This document shows, piece by piece, positions 51,321-58,297 of a stretch of 64,000 bases of DNA. Both the position numbers and the translations under genes were made by a program. Below the pieces are notes generated by a model. The model was not told where the DNA came from, did no database searches, and was given only the letters and a program-made list of their open reading frames with translations. The stretch's first letter is position 1. Each line of letters begins with the position of its first letter. This DNA comes from Catellatospora tritici (GTDB lineage: Bacteria > Actinomycetota > Actinomycetes > Mycobacteriales > Micromonosporaceae): NCBI RefSeq assembly GCF_019083965.1, contig NZ_JAHRCY010000004.1, forward strand, positions 389,236 to 453,235, given 5' to 3'.

Positions 51321-51444
51321 GGACGCGACAAGGGCGTACGCTCGACTCCACCGTTCGGTCGTACGCCCTGTCACCGGCCGGTGGTCAGGACACGCAGAAC
51401 TCGTTGCCCTCCGGGTCGGTCATCGCGATCCATGAGTGCGGACC
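51321..51444. repeat. Direct repeat, right copy (matches 48131-48253)
   Basis: This copy contains the 3' end of the intact VOC gene together with its terminator, so it is probably the original; the left copy is an orphan fragment. Confidence 0.85.
51331..51369 (-). terminator. Hairpin terminator of the VOC gene
   Basis: AGGGCGTACG (51331-51340) and CGTACGCCCT (51360-51369) form perfect 10-bp arms with a 19-nt loop, 15 nt beyond the stop of the minus-strand VOC gene. Confidence 0.7.
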
Positions 51445-51831
51445 CTGCTGCCCCTCCCACAGCCGCTTGGCGCCCAACTGCTCCAGCCGCGCCGCGGTGA
51501 CCTCCTTGTCGACGCCTTCGAAAGTCACGTCCAGGTGCATCCGGTTCTTGGCCGTCTTGCCCTCGGGCACCACCTGGAAGATCATCCGGGACCGGATGGG
51601 GGACCCCCGACCATTGACGGCCGCCTGCGGATCACGGATGGCCTCGGCCGTGCTCCACACCAGCTCACCGTCCAGGGTCATCACGTCGTCGGGCTTGGCG
51701 TGCCCGGCCTCCAGCATCTGCTTGATGAATTCGCCATGCCGCTCGACCTCCCACTCCAGCGCCTGCGCCCAGAACCGGGCCAGGGCGTGCGGGTCGGCGC
51801 TGTCGACTGAGATCTGAAAGTTCGCTGCCAT
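51385..51831 (-). CDS. VOC-family (glyoxalase-like) protein
   Basis: A 148-residue single VOC domain that begins MAANFQISVDSADPHALARFW. Conserved parts are RMHLDVTFEGVDKEV and the C-terminal PHSWIAMTDPEGNEFCV. Such proteins bind small ligands or act as resistance proteins or metalloenzymes; the function is unassigned. Its last 19 codons are duplicated at 48195-48253. Confidence 0.87.
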   Translation of the reverse strand: MAANFQISVDSADPHALARFWAQALEWEVERHGEFIKQMLEAGHAKPDDVMTLDGELVWSTAEAIRDPQAAVNGRGSPIRSRMIFQVVPEGKTAKNRMHLDVTFEGVDKEVTAARLEQLGAKRLWEGQQGPHSWIAMTDPEGNEFCVS

Positions 51832-51881
51832 GCCCGCGACGCTACCGTCCAGGCCCGACATACCACCGGTTATCGTGGCGG

Positions 51882-52568
51882 ATGCGCATCCGCCGCCTCG
51901 ACCTCGGCTACTTCGTCCGCCCCGCCGCCGAGACCGGCGGTCCCCAGCCCCGCGCCGAGGCCGTCCTGGGCTACCTCGTCGAACACGACGGCCGTGTCCT
52001 GCTGTTCGACACCGGCATCGGCCGCCACCCCTGGACCGACGACCACTACCAGCCACGACCCCGCCCGATCGAACAGGCGCTCGCCGACGCCGGACTCACC
52101 ACCGCCGACATCGACGTCGTGGCCAACTGCCACCTGCACTTCGACCACAGCGGCGGCAACCCGCACTTCCCCCGCGTGCCGATCATGGCCCAGGCCGCCG
52201 AACTCGACCTCGCCGCCGGACCCGGACACACCCTGCCCGACCTGGTCGACTTCACCGGCGCCGACTACCGCCGCCTGGACGGCGACACCGAGATCTGGTC
52301 GGACGTATGGCTCATCGCCACCCCCGGCCACACCGCCGGACACCAGTCCCTGGTCCTACGCCGACCCGACGGCACCGTCGTGCTCGCCGGGCAGGCCCAT
52401 GACTTCGCCTCCGACTACAGCACCAGCGTCCTGAACCGCACCGCCGGGCTGGAGCACCCCGCGTGGCTCGACCGCATCCTCGCCTTCGACCCGCGCCGCG
52501 TCCTGTTCGCCCACGACGCCGCCGTCTGGGAACCCGCAAACGACTTGCCGCCCCGCGACCATTGGTGA
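51882..52568 (+). CDS. Metallo-beta-lactamase-fold hydrolase (lactonase-like)
   Basis: A 228-residue MBL-fold enzyme. The dinuclear metal motif HLHFDHSGG (HxHxDH) is present; TPGHTAGHQSL gives the next His, LAGQAHD the bridging Asp and LFAHDAAVW the last His. The arrangement resembles N-acyl-homoserine lactonases of the AiiA type, but substrates of this group vary. It starts about 50 bp from the divergent VOC gene. Confidence 0.9.
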   Translation: MRIRRLDLGYFVRPAAETGGPQPRAEAVLGYLVEHDGRVLLFDTGIGRHPWTDDHYQPRPRPIEQALADAGLTTADIDVVANCHLHFDHSGGNPHFPRVPIMAQAAELDLAAGPGHTLPDLVDFTGADYRRLDGDTEIWSDVWLIATPGHTAGHQSLVLRRPDGTVVLAGQAHDFASDYSTSVLNRTAGLEHPAWLDRILAFDPRRVLFAHDAAVWEPANDLPPRDHW

Positions 52569-52581
52569 TCCACTCTGCCGC

Positions 52582-53736
52582 GTGCACGACGACATCGACC
52601 GGCGCCTCGGCTGGACCCGAGACCTGATCAGCGACGACCCGGCCATTCGCGAGCGGGCGCTGCTGCGCTACAACGTGGCCGAGACGCGCTACCACGAGGT
52701 TCTCGGCCACTTCCACGCCGCCCCCGACCACAGGACGGTCCGCGCCCGTCTCGACGAGGCCGAGTCGCAGCTCATGCCGTACGCGGCCAACGGGTTGACC
52801 GAGTTCGCTTCGCGCACATCCAGCGCCCTGCTCGAATATCTGGTCATCTACCTGCGTTGGGAGGCGCTCTACCCGAACGAGTGGACCTGGCACGCCAAGC
52901 GCTGGGGGTACAAGAAAGCCTGGCTGCGCAGACTCGCCTGGCACATCCACGAGCTGCCGGCGCACCTGCTGCCGCAACTGGCCGAGCTGGTCGTGCTGGC
53001 CGCCGCACGTCCGCAGCGGGTACGCGACCAGTACTACGCCAGACTGGCGCGCCGCCTGCCCCGCGAACCGCTGTACAGCCGACTGGTCCAGTTGCACGAG
53101 TCCGGCGATCCCACCACCCGGGAACGCGCCGGATACCTGATCTGGCTGTTGGACGATCCGCTCCAGGCCGCGCCGAAACTGTCGCAGTGGCGCCGCTACC
53201 TGCGCGAACACCACGGCCGCACCGAGCATCCCCACCAGGCGGCCCAGCCCGACTCCAACGGCTGGCGTGCCTACCTGGCCGGCACCGTGGTCGTCTGCCC
53301 GCGTCCGGACTGCGCCGCCCCGGCACTCACGAGCAGGCAACCGTCCGCCGATCCGTATGACCGGCGCCGCCTCGTCTGCACCGGCAGCTGCCCGCCGTTC
53401 GAGGAGCCCGCCCCCGGCTATGTGTACACACGCGGCGAAGACCCAGAGGTCGACGCTGACTTCGGGCTTCCGCTGTGGTTGCAGCGACGCTGCCGCGACG
53501 GGCGGACGGTGTGGGCGTTCCATGCCCGACACCTCGACACCATCGAACGGTGCGTGCGGGCACGCAGCGGCAGCGGTCCAGTCGACGACGCCTGGCCGGG
53601 ACCGTACGGCCGCGTGCCGGGCTGGATGTCCACCGACCGCTACCGCGAAGAAGTCCTCGCAGTGATCGCCGACCTGCGCGCCACGCTGCCCGCAGCCCTG
53701 CGTGGGCCGGGCCCAGCCGCCACAATCGAGCCATGA
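52582..53736 (+). CDS. Hypothetical protein with possible zinc ribbon
   Basis: A 384-residue protein of unknown family. The N-terminal two thirds are helical and rich in Trp, Arg and Leu (HEAT-like in appearance). Near residue 240 CPRPDC is followed about 30 residues later by CTGSC, a possible zinc-binding knuckle pair. The C-terminal part contains VWAFHARHLDTIERCVRAR. The GTG start lies 13 bp after the MBL gene, and the stop overlaps the next ATG (ATGA). No function proposed. Confidence 0.75.
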   Translation: MHDDIDRRLGWTRDLISDDPAIRERALLRYNVAETRYHEVLGHFHAAPDHRTVRARLDEAESQLMPYAANGLTEFASRTSSALLEYLVIYLRWEALYPNEWTWHAKRWGYKKAWLRRLAWHIHELPAHLLPQLAELVVLAAARPQRVRDQYYARLARRLPREPLYSRLVQLHESGDPTTRERAGYLIWLLDDPLQAAPKLSQWRRYLREHHGRTEHPHQAAQPDSNGWRAYLAGTVVVCPRPDCAAPALTSRQPSADPYDRRRLVCTGSCPPFEEPAPGYVYTRGEDPEVDADFGLPLWLQRRCRDGRTVWAFHARHLDTIERCVRARSGSGPVDDAWPGPYGRVPGWMSTDRYREEVLAVIADLRATLPAALRGPGPAATIEP

Positions 53737-54239
53737 CCTCGACGCCGCCGGTGCACCCGGCCATCACCGACCGGGCCGCCCAGCCGTACGCGGGAATCAA
53801 GCGGACCGTCACCATGAACACCATCCCGGAGATCGCCGACCGCATCCCTCAGCTCATCGGCTGGCTGGCCGCCCGGGGCATCGCCCCGGCCGGGGCGCCG
53901 TTCCTCAAGTACAACGTCATCGACATGGACCGTGAGCTGCAGATGGAGGCGGGCGTCCCGGTCGCGGAGCAGATCACCGGGGACGGGGACGTGTTCGGCG
54001 CGGTCCTGCCCGCCGGGCGGTACGTCACCGTGACCCATCGGGGACACCCCAGTGAACTGGAGGGCGTCACGGGTGCCGTGCTCGCCTGGGCCGAGCAGCA
54101 GGGCCTGCGCTGGGACACCACCGCGACCCCCGACGGCGAGCGCTGGACCGCCCGCCTGGAGCTCTACCACACCAACCCGATGGAGCAGCCCGACATGAGC
54201 CAGTGGCAGACCGAACTCGCCTTCCGCCTGGCCGACTGA
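53733..54239 (+). CDS. GyrI-like / effector-binding domain protein
   Basis: A 168-residue protein with a bacterial effector-binding (GyrI/SOUL-like) domain. Typical pieces are AQPYAGIKRTVTM near the N-terminus, FLKYNVIDMDRELQMEAGVPV, GDVFGAVLPAGRYVTVTHRG and a C-terminal ELYHTNP. It binds small hydrophobic ligands in related proteins. Four-nt overlap (ATGA) with the upstream gene implies coupling. Confidence 0.85.
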   Translation: MTSTPPVHPAITDRAAQPYAGIKRTVTMNTIPEIADRIPQLIGWLAARGIAPAGAPFLKYNVIDMDRELQMEAGVPVAEQITGDGDVFGAVLPAGRYVTVTHRGHPSELEGVTGAVLAWAEQQGLRWDTTATPDGERWTARLELYHTNPMEQPDMSQWQTELAFRLAD

Positions 54240-54294
54240 TACCGCATCGACGGCCCTGCCCCCGCGGCCCGGCTGAACCCACGGCGACCGACGG

Positions 54295-54888
54295 TCAGCG
54301 GGCCGTGAGCCCTGCCCGGCGCAGAATGTCCACGACCACGTCGGTCTTCTGGTCGGCGTACTGCGCCATGAACTCCAGCGGCAGTGCGGCGATGCGCCGC
54401 TTCTCGGCCGCGTAGCGGTCCCGGTCCTCCGGATGCGACCGCAGCCAGTCCCGGAAGATCAGATGCCGCAGGTGCTCGTCGCAGTCCGGGCCGAACACGT
54501 GCAGGTTCACCTCCGGGGCGAAGCCCTTCAGCAGCCGGTGCTCGTACCAGTCCGGTTCGCGCACCCGCAGCACGTATCCGGCGGCCACCAACGCGGGCAC
54601 GTACGCGTCCTCGTCGGTCGGGTCGGCCACGATCAGGTCCACGTCGATCAGGAACTTGGCCGCGAGCCCCGGCACCGAGGTCGACCCGACGTGCTCCACC
54701 GCCAGCGCCAGCGGACCCAGCGCGGCCCGGATCCGCTCCTGCTCACGCTCGTACAGCAGAGGCCACGACGGGTCATAGTCGTGGATCACGACCGGGCCGG
54801 TGAGTCTGTTCGGCGCCCCGATCATCACCTTCGCCAGCTCCTGTTCGGTGATCGGAGCACTCGGCCGCGGCAGCGGAGGAACACGCAT
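54295..54888 (-). CDS. GrpB/UPF0157 family protein (nucleotidyltransferase fold)
   Basis: A 197-residue GrpB protein. The motif VEHVGSTSVPGLAAKFLIDVDLIV contains the GSTSVPGL and paired Asp residues of this minimal nucleotidyltransferase fold, and the C-terminus has FRDWLRSHPEDRDRYAAEK. An N-terminal extension of about 30 residues precedes the domain. The cellular role of the family is poorly known; some members transfer CoA- or nucleotide-linked groups. Confidence 0.88.
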   Translation of the reverse strand: MRVPPLPRPSAPITEQELAKVMIGAPNRLTGPVVIHDYDPSWPLLYEREQERIRAALGPLALAVEHVGSTSVPGLAAKFLIDVDLIVADPTDEDAYVPALVAAGYVLRVREPDWYEHRLLKGFAPEVNLHVFGPDCDEHLRHLIFRDWLRSHPEDRDRYAAEKRRIAALPLEFMAQYADQKTDVVVDILRRAGLTAR

Positions 54889-55255
54889 CCGCCCACTGTA
54901 GGCGGTACGCGCGCCCCGGGTCCGGCTGCCCGCTGATGACTCGTACCGCTACCGTGAACGCCTTTCGTGTCGCGGGGGAGGATGGCGGGGATGAGCTGGA
55001 CCGCGTCCTGCGCGACGCGGGTGCGGGTCAGCGGGTGGCCAAGCTCGTCGAACACCGAACTGCGCACCGCCGCCACCGACCTGGCCTGGCTCGCCCGCGA
55101 AGCCGGGCAGCGCCTCCCGGCCGCTGCCGACTGGGACGCCGTGCGTGGCCCGTCCCCCAGGACCGGTTCGTGCTCGCCTACCTCGGCTCGCCGGTTCGCT
55201 GCTGTTCTTCGTGCTGCTCCGGCTCATCACGACGTTCCGGCGCAGGTGAGCGCGG
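54889..55255. other. Gap without a supportable gene, possible decayed ORF
   Basis: Plus-strand segments look protein-like in different frames: one near 55060-55150 (DLAWLAREAGQRLPAA) and a hydrophobic end near 55190-55250 (LLFFVLLRLITTF). No single uninterrupted frame joins them. This may be the relic of a small membrane protein gene with frameshifts. The GrpB promoter should also lie here. Confidence 0.35.
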
Positions 55256-55675
55256 TCAGCGCGGCATCGCCCGCGCGACGTCGTCGGCCAGGTCCCGGAG
55301 CCGCCGCACGTCCCCCAGCGGCATCGTTCCCGTCGGTCCTACCTGTATGTCCCGCGGGAACAGTTCGTGCGACTGCGTCAGCGCGGGCAGGCCGCCCTCG
55401 GCCCGCTCCACCATGACGATGGCGGTGGCCAGGAATCCCTCCACCAGCGAGCGGAGCACCAGGTGGCTGCTGCCGAGATACCGGCGCGCCAGCGTGTCCA
55501 CGAAGGCCTCGAACACCGGCAGGTCGATCTCGTACTCGTCCTGGCCCAGGTCATGCATGCCGGTCGGCTTGTCCACCAGCGCGGACATCACCTCGGCCGT
55601 ACGAGCGAACAACTCGGCCACGTTGTTCGACGGATTCCACAGAACCCGCGCACCGATCTGGAAGTACCGACTCAC
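55256..55675 (-). CDS. Hypothetical helical protein
   Basis: A 139-residue protein of unknown function. It begins SRYFQIGARVLWNP and contains two amphipathic helical stretches (VAELFARTAEVMSALV, FEAFVDTLARRYLGSSHLV). No signal or membrane segment is seen. GTG 55675 is chosen as start because the protein-like composition begins there. Confidence 0.65.
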   Translation of the reverse strand: MSRYFQIGARVLWNPSNNVAELFARTAEVMSALVDKPTGMHDLGQDEYEIDLPVFEAFVDTLARRYLGSSHLVLRSLVEGFLATAIVMVERAEGGLPALTQSHELFPRDIQVGPTGTMPLGDVRRLRDLADDVARAMPR

Positions 55676-55732
55676 CGACCCATGATCGCGGCAAACTGGG
55701 CCAGGTACCAACTGAGATCGGTGTTGCGTTGC

Positions 55733-56830
55733 TCAGGCCGTGGCGGGCTCGGCGGCCGGAGTGGCCTGGGCGGGCATGGTCAGCTTGGCGGTGAGCTGGG
55801 TGAGCGTACTTGCCAGCTGTCCGACCTGGCCGGTCAGCTCGTCGACGCGGGCCCGCAGCGCGGCCGCCTCGGCCTGCGTGCCGTCGCGCTGCGCGGTGAG
55901 CACGGTGATGTCGGTCAGCCGCTGCTGCACCTGCTGCTCGGCGAGCGCGGTCGCCGACTGCTGCGCCGCGAGCGCGGCCCGCAGGTGGGCCAGCTCGGTC
56001 CGCAGCTCCTCCACCTGGCGCCCGGACTCCTGCCGCACCGTGGCGGTCTGCGCCTCGGCGGCGGCTGTCTGCTGCTGCGCCCGGGTCAGTTCGACCTTCA
56101 GCCCCTCGGCCTCGCGGCCGGCCTCCTCGGCGGCGGCGCGGGCCAGGTCGAACGCGGCCTGGACCTGGTCGGCGGCGGCGCGGGTGGCGTCACGGTCGCG
56201 GTAGGCCTCCTGCCGCAGCGCCTCGGCGGCGGCGAGGTCGCGGCGGGCCTGGTCGCGGTCGGTCTTGGCGACCTGCGCGGCATCATTGGCGGCCGTGGCC
56301 GCGGTGGCGGCCCGCTCGGCGAGTTCGCGCTGCTCCTCAGCTTTCGCGCGGGCGGCGGCGACTTCCGCCTCGGCGGCGGTACGGGCTTCGCGGACCTGCT
56401 GCTCAGCCTGCCGGCGGGTCTTCTCGGCGGCGTCGACGGCCTCGTGGACCTGTTTGGCGGCGCGGTCGGCGTCGCCGCGGGCCTCGTCCCGTTCGGTGTG
56501 CGCGACGGCGACCTGGTTGGCGGCCTCGGCGCGCACCTCGGCGAGCTGACGCTCCACCCCGGCGGGGGAGAGCTCGATCTCCAGGGCTTCCACCAGCGTC
56601 TCGGCGACCTGTTCGAGCCGTTCGACCACTTCGTACGCCTTGGCGACCTGCCCGGCCAGGCCGGGGGAGTTGCGGTGGCGCAGCCGTGAGTTGCGGGCGG
56701 CGGCCTGGCAGGCACCGTCGTTGTCGCGGCAGTAGCGGAAGGGACGCCCGGCGGCGGCGCGCTGCGGCACGGACTTGCCGCAGTGGGCGCAGGGCCGGGT
56801 GAGCTCGGGTTCGGCGTTCGCAGTGGACAT
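55733..56830 (-). CDS. Coiled-coil protein with N-terminal zinc finger
   Basis: A 365-residue protein. Residues about 14-45 hold CAHCGK and later RYCRDNDGAC, four Cys arranged like a small zinc finger. From about residue 60 to 350 it is an almost unbroken alpha-helical coiled coil, very rich in Ala, Glu, Gln and Arg, and without a membrane anchor. It recalls KfrA-like or other DNA-organising helical proteins, but there is no clear HTH. Structural or DNA-binding roles are possible. Confidence 0.8.
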   Translation of the reverse strand: MSTANAEPELTRPCAHCGKSVPQRAAAGRPFRYCRDNDGACQAAARNSRLRHRNSPGLAGQVAKAYEVVERLEQVAETLVEALEIELSPAGVERQLAEVRAEAANQVAVAHTERDEARGDADRAAKQVHEAVDAAEKTRRQAEQQVREARTAAEAEVAAARAKAEEQRELAERAATAATAANDAAQVAKTDRDQARRDLAAAEALRQEAYRDRDATRAAADQVQAAFDLARAAAEEAGREAEGLKVELTRAQQQTAAAEAQTATVRQESGRQVEELRTELAHLRAALAAQQSATALAEQQVQQRLTDITVLTAQRDGTQAEAAALRARVDELTGQVGQLASTLTQLTAKLTMPAQATPAAEPATA

Positions 56831-56857
56831 CGCAGCGCAGCGTAGCCTGCCGCGCCG

Positions 56858-57646
56858 TCACCTGCCGAGCAGGCGCGGCACCGGCGCGTCCAGTGCCTCG
56901 AACCCGACGTTGCGCCAGGCCTCGAGCACCTGCCACGCCAGCACCGCCCCGACGAGGGTGACCACTGCGCATACCAGGAACAGTGGCCAGGCCACACCAC
57001 CGGGGCGTCGCCGCAGCAACACGACCGTTGTCAGCACGGCCAGGCACAGGCCCAGCGCCGCGATCGCGTACTGCACCTGGTATTCCCGCCCGACCGTGAG
57101 CCACATGGGGTACGTCCACAGCAGGTGGGCGCTCTCCGCCGCGAGCGCACCGAACGCCACCCCGGCCGCGAGCGCGCCGGTGCGCCGCGATCCGCCGGCC
57201 ACGAGGTGACCCAACCAGCCCATGACCGGACCCACGACGGCGGCGACGGCCAGCCATACGACGGTGGCCCGGCCGATCGACATGATCCCGTACAGGTCTG
57301 CCGAGCTGCCATCCTCCAGCATCCCGCCCGCCCATCGGCGGGACACCAGCAGCACGAGCAGGTAGTAGCTGACCGTGGCCAGGGCGAGCGCGCCGGTGGC
57401 CGTGGCGACCGCTCGTAGGGCATCGTGCGACAGGTAGCCGCACACCAGCGCGGCCGCACCCCATACGAACGTGGTGCTGAACAGCATCTCGGCGAAGCGG
57501 TCACCGGGCTGCGGGATCTCGTCGACTCCGAACGCGACAAGGCCGAGCGCGAGCCCGGTCGCACCGGCCAACCACCACCATGGGCGCCCCGTAAGCAGCT
57601 GCACCCAGAGAGTGTGTCGGGCCGGATGCTTCCTGCCAAGGCTCAA
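56858..57646 (-). CDS. Multi-pass membrane protein
   Basis: A 262-residue integral membrane protein with about seven hydrophobic segments. Both termini are polar (RKHPARHT at the start, PVPRLLGR at the end). The start is a TTG at 57646 with a weak GGGATC upstream. Family unknown to me; it could belong to the DUF6518-type group seen in actinomycetes. Its start abuts repeat element A. Confidence 0.75.
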   Translation of the reverse strand: MSLGRKHPARHTLWVQLLTGRPWWWLAGATGLALGLVAFGVDEIPQPGDRFAEMLFSTTFVWGAAALVCGYLSHDALRAVATATGALALATVSYYLLVLLVSRRWAGGMLEDGSSADLYGIMSIGRATVVWLAVAAVVGPVMGWLGHLVAGGSRRTGALAAGVAFGALAAESAHLLWTYPMWLTVGREYQVQYAIAALGLCLAVLTTVVLLRRRPGGVAWPLFLVCAVVTLVGAVLAWQVLEAWRNVGFEALDAPVPRLLGR

Positions 57647-57659
57647 GATGATCCCAGAT

Positions 57660-57740
57660 TCCTAGGATGCGATACAGGGAGTGGCGTTTCGGGGCCCTCG
57701 CAGATCAACCCATGTTCGGACGCCCTTCGGGCGACGACAT
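57660..57740. repeat. CCTAGG / UUC-hairpin element, copy A
   Basis: TCCTAGGATGC at the left (57660-57670) is joined by 47 unrelated nt to a conserved 23-nt box holding the hairpin CGCCC-TTC-GGGCG (57721-57733) and the tail ACGACAT. The same two boxes in the same order occur at 58042-58127. The interval between the upstream membrane gene and the small ORF (57647-57814) holds nothing else recognisable. Confidence 0.6.
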
Positions 57741-57814
57741 GCCAAAAGACGTCCTGCCGAAAGGTCCCGAATGCGCTCGCCACCACCGGGCTGGCCGCCC
57801 TGAGCTCCTTCGGC

Positions 57815-58003
57815 ATGAGCCGGAGGCGATACGTGGCCCGGGGAGTGCCCGGCGGCTACCGCATCTGGGACAACAGGGCGCGCCGTTGGTGGGGCGAACT
57901 CTACGAATTGTGTCCCGATCGACTGCTCGACGAACTCAACCGCGCCGCCGACCACAGCCGGATCACGGCCCTGCTCAGGTTCTACCGCGCGCAGAAACGC
58001 TGA
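57815..58003 (+). CDS. Small basic protein between element copies
   Basis: A 62-residue protein starting MSRRRYVARGVPGGYRIWD, rich in Arg, Trp and Leu, with a C-terminal helix (SRITALLRFYRAQKR). The composition differs from the alternative frames and looks like a genuine protein. The ribosome site is weak. It lies exactly between copies A and B of the CCTAGG/hairpin element. Function unknown. Confidence 0.6.
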   Translation: MSRRRYVARGVPGGYRIWDNRARRWWGELYELCPDRLLDELNRAADHSRITALLRFYRAQKR

Positions 58004-58041
58004 CGCGCGATCCCGCCGCTGGGCACAACCCCGTTCGACAA

Positions 58042-58127
58042 TCCTAGGATGCCGTAGGGGTTGTGACGGTCCAGGGGAGCGGCCCAAACATCTAAACCAG
58101 ATGAGGACGCCCTTCGGGCGACGACAT
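58042..58127. repeat. CCTAGG / UUC-hairpin element, copy B
   Basis: ATCCTAGGAT here is a perfect 10-bp palindrome, continuing as GCCGTAGG exactly as at 30664-30680. Forty-six nt later the CGCCC-TTC-GGGCG hairpin box recurs (58108-58120). The rest of 58004-58297 has no supportable gene; the right part probably holds the end of the glycosidase transcript. Confidence 0.6.
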
Positions 58128-58297
58128 ATCAGGGGGGCCGGACGGCCCGCCGAACTCCGCCGCACACCGCCGGAAGTGCCGATCAGGCGGCGTTGAACAG
58201 GCTCTGCGGCTGGAACGCGGGCCGGTGGCCGACAAGACGACCACGGTTGACGATCAACGTGGCGCGGAGCCGCCGCGGGTGCGGAGCCGAGTTCGGC

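Noticed and set aside
54949..55230. Minus-strand frame between the GrpB gene and the next hypothetical gene
   Set aside because: Arg/Gly/Pro-rich shadow with no ribosome site or family resemblance.
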